64,000 nucleotides of DNA from Psococerastis gibbosa (GCA_963971405.1 OZ020489.1:7192001-7256000), one strand, 5' to 3'. Positions 34,509-46,356 are shown, numbered from the stretch's first letter. The notes: generated by a model not told the origin, from the sequence alone. Made by a program: numbers and translations.

Positions 34509-34984
34509 AATTTGAATATTTTATTGTAGTACGTCGGCAATTTCCTAGTTTCGGACGGTTTTTTTTTTAAATGTTTATGTTTTAATCTGCACTGCAATAA
34601 TGGGTATTAATTAAGTTGTTATGGTTATAAGCCTCCACCTACCCCCCCTCCCAGATTTTGACAACTAGGGGCACGGAGCACATGGAGTTCTAAGACCCCC
34701 AAGGTATTTTGGCAATTTACGCCCATGATAAAACTACGCTGAGTTGTGCCACGTGTCACAGCAAAACATTCAAGTTGACTGAGGCATACTATGCTAAAGT
34801 TACCCGATCAACAGTCAGCTTACAGATGATACATACGAAAGCTCGCATTGCATAATAGTTATATACTATTTGTAAGACGACGGTTTTAAGCGCAAAACTT
34901 GCACAGTTTACCTCGTTCAACTTACCGTTATTTCTTACCGTTACTTTTCTGCTGTGACGTATGACTTACTTGTAAAACTTGTAA
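34507..34984. other. No gene found
   Basis: C-rich stretch near 34638-34652; otherwise AT-rich. See rejected items for a possible hAT end. Confidence 0.45.
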
Positions 34985-35155
34985 AAAAGTTTTTAAGGTT
35001 TCTTTAAGGAACCAGGGCCATAGGTTCCTTGTCCAATGCCAACGACCCCATGGATTTTTGACATTATTTGTATTGTTCCCGTATAAATTTTTGGCTGTTG
35101 GCAAACTGGTGTACGTTTTCGATGTCAACCTACACCGGCTACAAGCGATAATGTA
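34985..35155 (+). repeat. Family C repeat
   Basis: AACGACCCCATGGATTTTTG, CGATGTCAACCTACACCGGC and CAAGCGATAATG are all present; truncated after GATAATG, at the same point where the hAT of 1004-1926 inserted in another copy. Confidence 0.65.
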
Positions 35156-35744
35156 CAATAAAACAGCAGATTGTGAATTATTTATCCTTTGCTAATGATA
35201 TAAATAGGTTAAATATATACATTTAAATGATAAATCCACCATCATTCCTGCCCCCCCCCCCACTCCCCATTGAAAATAAAGGGGATTTTGCCGGGTAAAG
35301 TGGGTCTCAAAGATGGAAATAGGATCATTAGCAGATGTGCGAATTCATTATTATCCGAATGCAAATGTAAAACAAAGATAATTATAAAGTAAAATGGGGT
35401 TGGACGCGGATCCCACTGACTGCCTACCTCCTACGCGCGCCAAAATTCTAATTTCAAAATGTTTTCCAGTGCGGTCAGCGCGCGAAGGCGTCCATGTTTG
35501 AAATGTTGAAAGTTGCGTGAAATGTGGTCTACCTGTGATTGTGTTGGGTTTACCTTAAAAAAAGAACCGGTGCGAGAGAATCCGTGCATGCTTTCCTATT
35601 TGTCAATTAGTAGACTATAGGTACCGTAATAGTCTAATAGATAATTATGAGTGTACGTACGTAGTAGTAGTGTTCGTCGGGTTAATAACGACTTAGGCCT
35701 CATATTTGGGTCCATAGAGCGACTCCGACTTGACTGTACTGTCC
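35156..35744. other. No gene found
   Basis: C homopolymer near 35251-35262; GC-richer patch at 35400-35530. No exon was supported. Confidence 0.45.
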
Positions 35745-35934
35745 TATGCCAGCCCATGGGACAGTGGACCTCCTGATTATAGTGGACTCCGAACCACTTG
35801 GGAAGCACAGTGAAGTCACACGATTAGTTCGGAGGTGACCATGTTTCCCTACCGGCACTGTGCACACGACCAAGTTATCTGCAGCTTTGAACCTGCTCTG
35901 GTCCGCTGGATTCAACTTGGTATGGCGGCCGGCT
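35745..35934 (-). repeat. 5S-like SINE, subfamily A
   Basis: The minus-strand head at 35934 reads GCCGGCCGCCATACCAAGTT. The CGGCCGCCATACCA stretch is closer to 5S rRNA than in other copies. The core is shortened by a small deletion. Confidence 0.65.
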
Positions 35935-35939
35935 AATTA

Positions 35940-36600
35940 TGAGTTTACTGTAGCTCCATGTTAAATTATTTTCCTATGGTTACATTTTTCCTGTCCGGAT
36001 TTTGTGTACATCACTAGGGCACTTGCTTGATCAATGAGACGATTTCATAGTCTAGGGCGGGTAGAGTTATATAATACAGTATGAATGGCAGGGTATGGAA
36101 TACGTTTATTTAAACACCTTCTTTCAGCATTTCTGCTTTTTAAGCAACCCTGTCAACCTGGCGAGGAGAGTGAGTCTCTTTCTTAACTTGAGGCACCCTA
36201 AGGGCAGACTCTGTCACCTCAGCGATACGGGGAGTTGACTGACTGGGTGGACCTCCTGATTATTGTGGATACCGAACCACTTGGGGATATAGTTAAGTCC
36301 CAAAATTAATTAGGAAGTAACCAGGACTCGACACGCACTTAGACTGACTAATTTCAGCGCGTTATCATGTCCCACCATGTTCTCTTGTCAACATTGTGCA
36401 TACTGCTATGTTTGCTGCTGGAACTTGCTCAGTTCTCGGATTCAACACACTGGTATGACCGTTTGCTATACGTTGGGGCACGGATTATTCACAATTACTT
36501 TAAAAACTTGTTTGAAAAAGCAATCATTAGTCGATTCCCTAATACACACCTGAAGTTAGAAAGCATCCACTGAAACGTTCTATAGGAAAAGTAAATTTCA
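35940..36600 (+). repeat. Family D repeat, diverged, split by a SINE
   Basis: Left piece (35940-36117) and right piece (36469-36600, with ACACCTGAAGTTAGAAAGCA) belong to family D in order; the SINE at 36118-36468 lies between them. Confidence 0.4.
36118..36468 (-). repeat. 5S-like SINE, subfamily B
   Basis: The minus-strand head reads ACGGTCATACCA, eleven of twelve bases as in 5S rRNA (ACGGCCATACCA), followed by TGTTGAAT. The subfamily-B body follows and ends at GCTGAAAG near 36118. Confidence 0.6.
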
Positions 36601-36855
36601 ATAATTCAAATGCAGCAATGAAACCTACCTAACCCTGTCCAAATGACGTGACATTCATGTGTTTCACCATATTTCTTCTTTAGCCAAACGGAAATGGCTG
36701 TATAAACATATTGCTACTACAGTCTAGGGCGATCTTTTGTTCTGGGGTTGGGAAACTCCCACAAAAGTGAAGAAACCCAATGAAGAGTCAACGGCATAAG
36801 AATGGAAAAGGCAACGGGAAATCACTGCATTACAATTCTCTAGTACAGTCATAAA

Positions 36856-37085
36856 AATAATAATAATAATAACAATGACTTTTTGTTCTATTACTAAGCC
36901 AACTTAGCGGCGTTAGGGCTATAAAGCCCTCTTACCCTCAACTAGGAAGGCCCGGGACCGCCTGCTTTACATGCCCTCCGAAGCATGGCCTGAAAATGTA
37001 GGAAGTGTAGGACTCAAACAAACAACCTTTCGGGTGAAAGTCAGAGTCCGTAACACCACTCTATAAGTCCTGACTAATCATGACT
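36856..37085 (-). repeat. tRNA-Glu-like SINE, near full length
   Basis: Reverse-oriented copy of 24115-24345 with GACTTTCACCCGAAAGG, a mutated B box and the complete body. The 3' tail at the left is an (ATT)n-type run (36856-36870 on the plus strand ATAATAATAATAA). Confidence 0.75.
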
Positions 37086-37847
37086 AAGTATAAATTCGAT
37101 ATTCTACACACTATTTGTAGTTCCAGGTAATCCAGGATAGGTTATTCCTGTTCGTCCGTGGACCGTGCTATGACTGTAGAATAAAACAATTTTCTCCAAA
37201 AGCTATGTAACGGAAAAATTCAACAAATTAGGGGCATATTTACAAATGGAAACGGAAAGGAGTACTCCATGCTGGAAAAAGAACCTTTTACCAGCGACTA
37301 TCTCCGCTATGCGGATTGGGAAAACAATCGGCAGAGGTTTCAAGATGGCTTTCAGCCCCCCGAACTCCCCTCCCCCATTTCCAAAACCCCCGTTACTTCC
37401 CTGAATTCTGATGGGGTTTGATGGATTACCAAATCGGGAAAGGCATTTTTCTCCACTTGCAGACGTCTCGGCATCAAAACTCTGCGAACCTACTTTTCTC
37501 GGGAGGGGGGGGGGGGTGATTATGATCGATGATTATGTTATTTGCGCTGTTGTGGCTTGTGGTTTTTTTTCCCTGGCGTCAATAGTTTCATAGTGTAACT
37601 ATCAGAGCCTGATGATGGTGTTGATTGTGCGTTCTTGTTCTTGCTCTTCTCTTTTTCTTCTTTTGTTCTGGTTGTTGTTGTTGTCGTTGTTCTTCTTCTT
37701 CTTCTACATCGTCCTCCTCTTCCCTCCCGTCCCAAGGGGCTCTAAATTCATTCATAACACAATTTCTATCCTTCACGCAATTTTTTCTTGGGCACGGGGT
37801 CAACTATGGAACTTGCATAGCCTACATCCTTCGTGTTAGAACATGGT
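37086..37847. other. No gene found
   Basis: A G homopolymer near 37504-37514 and a CTT/TTG-rich patch at 37640-37720 give low-complexity frames on both strands. No gene was supported. Confidence 0.5.
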
Positions 37848-37955
37848 AAGATATGATAATTTAGGACCTCCTGGTTATACTGGATTCCGAAATCTGAATC
37901 ACTTGGTTTAGTCTCTCACATGAATAATTATTTCCAATTAGTCAGAGGTGAATAG
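37848..37955 (-). repeat. 5S-like SINE, core fragment
   Basis: Contains a diverged shared core: GACCTCCTGGTTATACTGGA and CAATTAGTCAGAGGTGAATA. Confidence 0.45.
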
Positions 37956-37985
37956 GTGTAGAAACCTGATCGTTATCCGCTACAC

Positions 37986-38095
37986 CAGGGATCGGGAATG
38001 CCTGGTTCCGGAGCCATTGCTGGCTCCGAAGGACTTCTGGTGTAGCTCCGCTCGGCTAAGGCTAGGTGCCTATACTGTTCCACAGAAAATAAATA
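37986..38095 (+). mobile_element. hAT end fragment
   Basis: CAGGGATCGGGAATGCCTGG followed by GGAGCCATTGCTGGCTCC is characteristic of the terminal region of Charlie/Tip100-like hAT elements, including the subterminal palindrome around GAGCC. No second end was found. Confidence 0.45.
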
Positions 38096-38497
38096 ATAAT
38101 TAATGATTCAAAAAAAAAAAAAAAAAATAGGAACTTGAAAAAAAAAATTAGCACCTAATCAAAGTCCAGTAATTCTTATCATATACTATATACATATATT
38201 TACTACAACTTGCTAGGACCTAATTACTTTACTTACGTACTAGGCACTAGTAGGGCACAATGCACACGAAGGTTTCTGCTTTAGAATGTTTAATCTGCTT
38301 CATTTGATTTTAATATACTGTAGACTAAGTTTGACACTCAGAAGGTATGTGAGTCGATAGAACCGTGAAAATTATTCCCGACCATGACTGAAGTATGTTA
38401 GTTTCCATTTCTTAGTGGTCAGAATTAACTCAGCTTCTGTATCCATTCACCTCAGGACCTCAGCATTAGGGACATCTCACCAGGGTATGTGCAGCAT

Positions 38498-38903
38498 TTT
38501 TTTTTTTTTTTTCCTTCGTGGGGCCTACTCGTTTGAGTTCCTATAAGCGTCGACCTAGAAGGTCTTTTGCTTCCACGTTTGCCGTCTACGCCCATCTTAT
38601 AACACCAGTCTTTTTGATAAATTCTAGTGTTTTTGTGATGGGATTAGATCGGATGGTTTCCTCTTCAGACCTAGGGTGGCCAAGAGTTTGGTATCGAGTT
38701 TGTCCCAGCGCTTCACATTCAAAGAGAATGTGTTCAGCTGTTTCTTCTTCAACTTCACACAGTCTGCATCTACTGTCGTTTTTCACGCCAACCCTATGCA
38801 TGTGTTTATTGAAGTGGCCGTGGCCCGTAAGCGTGCCAACCACCCTTCTAGCTTGCTCTCTACTTAAAGAGAGAAGCTGATCGGTGAGCTTCTTACTAGG
38901 ACC
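38498..38903 (-). mobile_element. 5'-truncated LINE with poly(A) and 11-bp target duplication
   Basis: The minus-strand frame reads KKLTDQLLSLSREQARRVVG, then CRLCEVEEETAEHILFECEA (zinc knuckle), a short UTR and a poly(A) tail of about 15 A's. ATGTGCAGCAT flanks both sides (38487-38497 and 38904-38914). The knuckle with C-x2-C-H-C spacing is like the one in the LINE at 5000-6911, so this belongs to the same broad group. The frame's apparent upstream extension to 38957 is flanking DNA, not LINE. Confidence 0.88.
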
Positions 38904-38914
38904 ATGTGCAGCAT

Positions 38915-40043
38915 TAGTATGTATGTATTTCAAATGCACTGATTCTGTTCTACACATAGCTTATGAGACACAAGTTGTGTCAAAGTCCACAATAGCTTTA
39001 AGATGAATATCTCCTGTGAAATTTATGTGGTCAAAATAGAGTCAGCCAAACAGTCAGTTTACGTCGCATGTATTCAATGTTCAGAAGCATATTTTCTAGA
39101 AACTGAAACATTTCAATGTGTCGACCTGTCCGTTTACCATACCCTTTTATTTTTCAAATACTTTGTTGCACAGTAATAATTTAACATAGCCTACAGTTTG
39201 CATTGTGCCCTCGTATCGTGGTATTTCATATATGTACAGTAAAGTGTAAAAGGCAGCCGCCATATATTCTGCAAACGGGGACATATTGCCTGTGTCGATG
39301 TCGTCACGAAATTTTCCCATTTTTCAGGTAAAACCTAAAAAATGAACCTGTCAATTTTTGATAAGGGTGTTGAAGAAACGCGAATGTGTCAACTTATTCG
39401 AGAAAAAAACTGAAAATTATACTTTTACGGGTTTATTTTTTGATACTTTTTTTATGGTGATATTGGCTGTTGAAAGCATTCGTTTATAGTGGGGCTGATT
39501 TTGAATGTCCAATTTTCGTCAGGATAGTCCTTTTTTAATACAATTTAATTTAATACAATACATTACCATTAATACAACTACCGCAAGGCACTAGTCTTTG
39601 TGCGGTCTAAGTAAGTGTAAGTCTAATTAAAACTTAAAAGAGTGCATGTAGCCTAGTTGGGGTTAATCAATTCTTAACTTCTGTTCCTAAAAGCTTCCAT
39701 CCAACCTTTATTATTACCTTACCTTCATCGGAAGAGGAAAAACACGGCTGGCGGATATATTGCTAATCACTACATCCGAAATTGGACATTGGTAAAGAGA
39801 AAGAATCCTCTATTGTCGGTAGCCGGTTTTTGGGGAATGTACAATATCTTTGAAGTAATATATTATAATTTATTTTCTAGGTAAGTTTACGAGCCCATTA
39901 TGGATGCGGTATATGAGTTCATGAGAAGGCGTTCATATCCAGGTAATCATTTTAAGGCTAGGCACTGGCAGGGTAAAAATGGAGTATGCCGATACCTGCT
40001 ATAGAATTCAAAGACTTCTGGTTTGGATTAAAAAAACAGCCTG
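38915..40043. other. No gene found
   Basis: AT-rich; no exon or repeat was recognised. Confidence 0.5.
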
Positions 40044-40054
40044 AGCCACCCTAA

Positions 40055-40299
40055 GCCGGCCGCCTTACCAAGTTGAATGCAGCGGACCAGAGCAGGTTCA
40101 AAGATGCAGATAACTTGGTCGTGTGCACAGTGCCGGTAGGGAAACATGGTAGGGCTTGTCCTGGTCACCCCCGAACTAATCGTGTGACTTAACTGTGTTT
40201 CCCAAGTGGTTCGGAATCCACTATAATCAGGAGGTCCACTGTCCTATGGGCCCACACCGTGGCCTGGGACTGTGTCCATGTCCAACCATGCTACTGCTA
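40055..40299 (+). repeat. 5S-like SINE, subfamily A, complete copy with 11-bp target duplication
   Basis: AGCCACCCTAA lies directly before (40044-40054) and after (40300-40310). The copy starts exactly at the 5S-like head GCCGGCCGCCTTACCAAGTT and ends with a CTACTGCTA tail. A clean duplication of this size shows target-primed retrotransposition, so the family is a SINE and not a DNA transposon. The body holds ACTTGGTCGTG and GGTAGGGAAACATGG, which may derive from the ACTTGGATGGG...GGGAA control region of 5S rRNA. Confidence 0.8.
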
Positions 40300-40344
40300 A
40301 GCCACCCTAAAATTAAAAAGTGCGTTCAATCATTTTCTTTTTTT

Positions 40345-40510
40345 TAAAAGGTTAATAGAATTCAAACAATTTAATGAATGTATCCGGTTGACCTCTTCAG
40401 TCGCCTCTGTAGGTTAGTACCGGTGTTGAGTTACGACATGTCTCCGATCTCATGGCGTGTAGACACTCGCCCAAGTACAAGCACGCTACCACCTGGCCAT
40501 CCAAGTTTTT
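40345..40510 (-). repeat. Dispersed repeat family H
   Basis: Same order of blocks as 19105-19272, moderately diverged. Confidence 0.5.
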
Positions 40511-40574
40511 ATAGCAAATGGTTTATTGCTCACACCATGTTCTTGTATTTATACTACACTTACTTTATTATTCA

Positions 40575-40735
40575 AATTAGGTGCCCATTCCACATACGTA
40601 CAACGTCAATGAAAATTATGAAATTGAAGGTGGTAGCAGACATTAAAGACATACTAAAAATTCTGCTACCACCTTCAATTTCATAATTTTCATTGACGTT
40701 GTACGTATATGGAATACCCGCCTTATCATGACCGA
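40575..40735. mobile_element. Short fold-back MITE
   Basis: Arms of about 55-60 bp (ACGTACAACGTCAATGAAAA and its complement) flank a spacer of about 25 bp; the two arms are almost identical. Ends GCCCATTCCAC and, reversed, GGGTATTCCAT resemble the ends of 27778-28160, and GGTGGTAGCAGACATT is shared. The near-identity of the arms suggests recent formation or gene conversion. Confidence 0.7.
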
Positions 40736-41093
40736 CATAATTGATTGAACGCAATTAGTCATAAATTGTGAATTACACTTTGTAAAAGTACCCACTTATT
40801 TCAAGAAATAGTTGCAACTAAAATTAAAAACCTTTTAATATAATGCGTAAAATATTTTTATACAATTTAAAGAGTCCAAATCGTTGATAAATTGAGTTGT
40901 AAAATAGATAAAACTGAAAATTACCAGATTTTTCGATTTTCAACAGAACAAAAATAAAAAAAATGAGATTTGTGTATGTATACCTAACCTGCTGTGTCTA
41001 TAATTCCTCGTATACTGTACACATGAGCAAAATATGCTTCATCATGAAGATGAACGAATGTTTTACAAGTCTTGCGCTTAAAAATCGCTATAA
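40736..41093. other. No gene found
   Basis: AT-rich; nothing recognised. Confidence 0.5.
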
Positions 41094-41101
41094 CCTGTAA
41101 T

Positions 41102-41394
41102 CAGGGGCGTAAAGTTGGTGGGGGGGGGGGGGCACGGTCCAACTTGCCCCCCCTCCCCCAGCCTCGAGCATTGTAAGACGTGGTTCATACTTCACGGTCC
41201 CCTTTGCAGCAATATGAATATAAGCATTCCTTTTTTAGCTTTGTAAAATATACAGCTATACTTTACAACTATTAAAATTCGTAAAACCCTACAATTTTGG
41301 TCTTAAAATTTCAATTTTTCTTTATCCTGCCTGATGACGTCATAAGGTTGACTTAGTTTTACCCCCGCCATCATTCTAAAACTTTACGCGTCTG
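41102..41394. mobile_element. hAT MITE, 293 bp, with perfect 8-bp target duplication
   Basis: CCTGTAAT flanks both sides (41094-41101 and 41395-41402). The ends are CAGGGGCGTAAAG and, reversed, CAGACGCGTAAAG. It contains a G homopolymer (41119-41132), C-runs and an interior (CAGCAATATGAATATAAGCA, AAAATTCGTAAAACCC) similar to the interior of 1004-1926. The right end, with TGATGACGTCATAAG, also matches the left part of 13983-14131. Confidence 0.9.
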
Positions 41395-41402
41395 CCTGTA
41401 AT

Positions 41403-42414
41403 TAAAAGTAATCTTTAGAATAATTACATGCAAGTTCTGATAGTATCTAAAATAGCTTCTTATAAGGAGGCTATAGGTCGCTGACACTATATCCCAATAT
41501 TCATCCGAAGATTCATCTACTGTATGCTTATTCAGAGAAAAACAGCGGCGCGCGAGTCACCAACTCGAATATACAGTAGGCCTACTGCCTACTAACAACA
41601 ACAATACTAACAGCACTAGTTTTAAGAATCTTGATTATTGCAATACTAACCATTCCTTGCCTTACCTTGGTTAGCCCATAGAAGACATCCTAGTCTTATG
41701 GTTCGCCCAGTTAAAAATAAAGCCGTTATTTATTTATTTACATTCAATACAATACATTTATATGTGTCAATAATAAAATATATGTATCAGCATGGGTATG
41801 GGCCTATATAGCCTATGATATGATAAATAATTTATTGCACGTACATAACACAGTACATCACCTGTACTGAATGTTTACAATGCGGAAAGGCTCAGCAAAG
41901 GAAAGCTGAATTTTTTGAAAAGCAATGGAGTACATGTATGTAGGTCAATAGATTTTCAGCGTTTTGAGTTATCCATCATGCAGAAAGATAACCGGGCAAG
42001 ACTGAGCACGCTTCAGTGCATCTCAACCTGTCAGCAAAAAGCAAAAGATGAACTCTCCCGCAATCGCTTACTTTTTATTATTTTGTAGATGCTGCTTTAG
42101 CATTACTCGTTTTCCCATGAGTTTGTGGTATTTTGAAGCAGGTATTGTGAATCGTGTTTAGCATGCGCGAAATCCTGGAAAATATTTGTAAATGTGAGTT
42201 TTATGCCAAATTTTAGCGTTGAATTAATTTAATCTAATAAACAGATAGATAAATAGGAAAATCGTGTATTTCTCAACAAAAAATTGGTGGATATAAAATT
42301 ACAAGCTATGCCCCCTCAAGCCAAAGCATGGGAGGGTGGCACATCAAACCTAATACAAGTAAATATTAACAATTCTATGTAACATATGGTAAAACAAGAA
42401 AAAGCGGACTATTG
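41403..42414. other. No gene found
   Basis: AT-rich; nothing recognised. Confidence 0.5.
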
Positions 42415-42416
42415 TA

Positions 42417-42616
42417 TAGTCCACGCAAAATGACAAAAGTATGGATATGGAATGTTTTGATCCTGTGCAACACTGTAAAAATATTTCTTGCACCATTTTG
42501 TGTTACCTCGTTGCATTGGATGCAAGGCATGAAAAAATTGTGCAAAGAATTATTTTACAGTGTTGCACAGGATCAAAACATTCCATGCCCATACTTTTCT
42601 CATTTTGCGTGGACTA
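42417..42616. mobile_element. Palindromic TA-target MITE, 200 bp
   Basis: TAGTCCACGCAAAATGA starts the left arm and, reversed, the right arm. Pairing extends about 75 bp through 'GGAATGTTTTGATCCTGTGC'. TA flanks both ends (42415-42416 and 42617-42618), as for Tc1/mariner. No transposase frame. Confidence 0.8.
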
Positions 42617-42618
42617 TA

Positions 42619-43289
42619 ATTGTTTAGCAAAATAATGGCATGGTACAAGTTACTCTTACAAGTTTCTATTACATTTTTTAAATTTGCACATACAAAGCAG
42701 ACAACCTGTATGTTACTACATTCATAAATAAATAAAATACAATACGGTAGTCAGTGCAGTTGCTTCAAATTGCACAATTAACCCTTTATCGCTTTATTAT
42801 TTCCGCAATAGTTGACATTCTTTTCTTGGAGTAAAAGTTAGGTAGGTAGGTATGTGGGTAAGGTAATAATCGGTTGCATAGGCTTCTTGAGCTCGGTACT
42901 CCGCCATCTTGATTCCTAGTGACAGTACCGTACGGCAGCTGCGAGTTTGTCAATTTATTGTAGAGTAGATTTCATTATAATGAAACAATACAGGCAAAGT
43001 CATAGTTAGTTTGAGACTAACTTTTTCTGGATTTTTCACGAACCTCTTTATTTAAATTATATTCGCTAGAGCCCTAGTAGGCTATGAAAACAGAGAAGAA
43101 TACAAATTAGAAAACCGACAAATCTGCGTAAAGATCTGCAGGCATCTGCGATTATTTTTAATCTTAACTCTAAGATTAAAAATGTAAACAAGGTTATTTT
43201 AGGATGGAAATTACTATTCAAAATTGTTTTGTTTACATCTTTAACCCCCAGATTATGTTAATACTAAACGTTGAAGTAGGACTGGTAGC
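42619..43289. other. No gene found
   Basis: AT-rich with a GC-richer patch near 42890-42960; nothing recognised. Confidence 0.5.
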
Positions 43290-44480
43290 TAGAAAGATTC
43301 TGTATTAATCATAAGCTCATCGTATTAGATTTTGCCCTGGAAATGGGCCTCAGTGGACTGAAAATGGTGTCACAGCAGCTACTCTATCATACAGTATATT
43401 ATATTGTACAATGTACTTGTATGATTAATACACCACGCAAGCGGCAGAAAAAATGATAACAACGGGAATATTTTAAATCAGAAAAAATTTCAACAACATC
43501 CGGTTGAGGGCTTGCGTATAAATCATAAAAAACTCATTGTGTTAGATTTTGTGTGAAAAGTTCGGCGAGAACCCGAGGAATAAGTCTCCGTTAACTGAAA
43601 AAGAAGTCATGGAAGCTATATCCTAGTGTACAGTAAGTGTACTGTACTTCCATGTTTAATTCATTATTACATATAAATAAAGTCAGAAAATATAGCGTAT
43701 TACAAATCAGAAAAGTTGACAAAATCTGGTAGAGAGGCATTTAAACTCATCGTCTTAGATTTTAATAGTTTTGAATAGATTGAGAGAATGAGTCCCAGTA
43801 AGTTGAAAAGGGAGCTATACTACAATATTATACAGTACATACAATGTACTTGCATGATTAATACACTATGAAAGAAGCAGAAAAAAGGTTAATATATATA
43901 TGCCAATACAAATCAGAAAACTTGTGAAAAACACCTGTAAGAAATCGAAATGGCAATTCCCCTTGCTGGGGGGGAAGGTGACGAAGAATATTGATGGCTC
44001 GTTTCATTCAGTGCAACTTAAACGGCTTAGCAAATGAAGAGGAACTAAAGATCTTATTACAAGGGCAGTGTAACCCATTAATATATTAAATCGAAACACC
44101 AATTGGCTCGGTGGGCGTATAAGCAAGCCCTAACTTGCAGTCGCCCTAAAACCAATAAAAAAAATCTGTAAGAGAGCTTTCGTATAAATAATTAAAACAC
44201 ATCGTGTTAGATTTCTTTGTGAAAAGATTAACCGGGAAAATAGGTCTCAATAGGCTGAAAATGGCTCCCCAGGTGCTATGCAACAATACTATACAGTACG
44301 TATATACTTGCATGATTAATACACTGTGCAAGAAGCAGAAAAAAAGGTTAACATCGGAATATATGCTATTACAAATCAGAAAATTTGTCAACATCTGTTA
44401 GAGAGCTTCCGAACAAATCATCGTGTTAGATTTTGTGTGAAAAGATTGACGAGGGCCCGGGGGATGGGTCTCTATGGACT
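43290..44480. repeat. Tandem array, about five units of 210-240 bp
   Basis: TCGTRTTAGATTTTGTGTGAAAAG-type blocks occur near 43320, 43548, 43760, 44207 and 44421, with 'CTTGCATGATTAATACAC' and 'ATTACAAATCAGAAAA' blocks in order. A non-matching insert of about 200 bp (43960-44160) separates units 3 and 4. Confidence 0.75.
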
Positions 44481-45529
44481 GAAAATGGCGCCAATGGGGC
44501 TGTTGCACGTATTTTTCCCGCCACCTAATCGATCTTGCAATCGATACTCGATACAAATCCCAACATGTTGTCCTTTCCGCGCGCCCAGCAAACAATGTTG
44601 ATATTTTATATCCCTCAGCGGCCGATAACCTTTAGATACTTTCGGGCTTGTCTTCTGAGGCGAAAAATAATTTTCAGTTCTCTTCAATTTGAGCACCCTT
44701 GTGAGACATTTTGTCAGTGTCTGGTGTATAATATTATTGGAAATTGATATTCTTATGTATTGCATAACCACCAATCCAATAGGTTCTTCCATAGAAGTTC
44801 TTGAATAGAGAATCACAGAATGAGGGTATTTGAAATGTGGGTTTACAGACGATCATATCCTGGAGAGATCGTGTCCTTATATTGCTGAGGTTCTGAAGCG
44901 AATAGATACAGAAACCGAGTTGCTGCTGACGGTTAAGTAGACATGGAAATACATTGGTCCTAAACTGGGGTGGTAGGCACCAAATCTTATGGAGCTGGAA
45001 CCAGAGGATGTGGGCTTGAAGGTGAAGTTTGGGGTTCAGAACCCTTTCATGTTAATTTATTATTTATCTCTAATATAAAGACCATTGCTGAAAATGGGTG
45101 ACGTTTTGTGCCTATATATATTGATATATATATATATATATATATGATATATTCTTTAATGAGTTTTGCATACTATTGTAGAATGAAAACAGAAAATGTT
45201 ACGGTTCAAGAGACAGTATTTATTCAATGTTAGAATATAGTAGATTGTTGCCGTACAAAGAAAATGTATAAAAATATATTTCTCCAAGATAAAATCGCGG
45301 ACGAAGAAAAGAAAGCAAGAATGGTAACAATCATCGATAAAAAGAAGTTGAGAAAGAAATGAAAAACATTTTGTATGTAAGGGCAACTCAAAATAGGGGG
45401 GTGTAGAAGGGGAAAGGGGGGGGGGAGACAAGCACTTGAAGTTTACAACACCGGCAAGACAAAGCACCCATTCATACAAGGTCATTGTGTGGAAGAACTC
45501 GAGCACTCTTGATTTGAACCGAGAGGCTA
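44481..45529. other. No gene found
   Basis: Contains a (TA)n run at about 45120-45145 and a G homopolymer near 45416. No exon was recognised. Confidence 0.5.
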
Positions 45530-46311
45530 TGTTAAGTTTGCCCTACATTGTCTCCTCTCTGCGAAAAGACCAGATTTAGTGTCTGCAATACTGTCCACTA
45601 CAGCCAAAAGCAACATCTTACACTATACTGAAAGAACCGAAAGATATGCTTTACTCTACAAAAGCCGCATATTCTAATATGACATACATTTTATATATAT
45701 ATGTATATGTGACATGTTATTGTCTATCGACTTGTAATTTAATCATACATATGCTAAATACCATAATATTGTTAAATGTAAAGTTTGCCCTTCATTGTCT
45801 CCTCTTTGCGAATTGACCGGATTTAGCGCTTAATGCCCACTACAGCCAAGAGCAACATCTTACACTATACTGAAAGAATCGAAAGATATGCTTTACTATA
45901 CAAATTCCACATATTAACATATGACATATGTTTGCCATATAGGCCTAAATGTGACGAGTTATTGTCTATTGACTTGTAATTTAATCATACATATGCTAAA
46001 TACAATAATATTGTAATAACCTATGTTAAGTTTGCCCTACATTGTCTCCTCTTTGAGAATAGACCGGATTTAGCGCTGTAATACTGCCCCCTACAGCCAA
46101 GAGCAACATCTTCCACTATACTGAAAGAATTGAATGATATGCTTTACTATACAAATTCCACATATTAACATATGACATACATTTGCCATGATTATATATG
46201 TGACATGTTATTGTCTATTGACTTGTAATTTAATCATACATGTGTTCAATATCGTAAATGAGGAACCAGTAGAATCCGGGCTGATGGGCCGTGGTCGAAG
46301 TGAAAGTGAAC

Positions 46312-46356
46312 TTCCAAACGTTTCGTCAACATCTGCGGTCGACATCTTCAGTGGAA
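46312..46356 (-). ncRNA. Hammerhead-ribozyme-like motif, left arm
   Basis: Exact inverted counterpart of the motif at 46613-46657; see that entry for structure. Confidence 0.5.

Noticed and set aside
33500-34735. Possible hAT element around the LINE at 33706 (GGCGTAA at left, TTACGCCC at right)
   Set aside because: The end sequences match only over seven to eight bases and no 8-bp target duplication could be found.
44096-44155. GGCTCGGTGGGCGTATAAGC as a small RNA or tRNA-like gene
   Set aside because: No cloverleaf, no B box and no second copy was seen.
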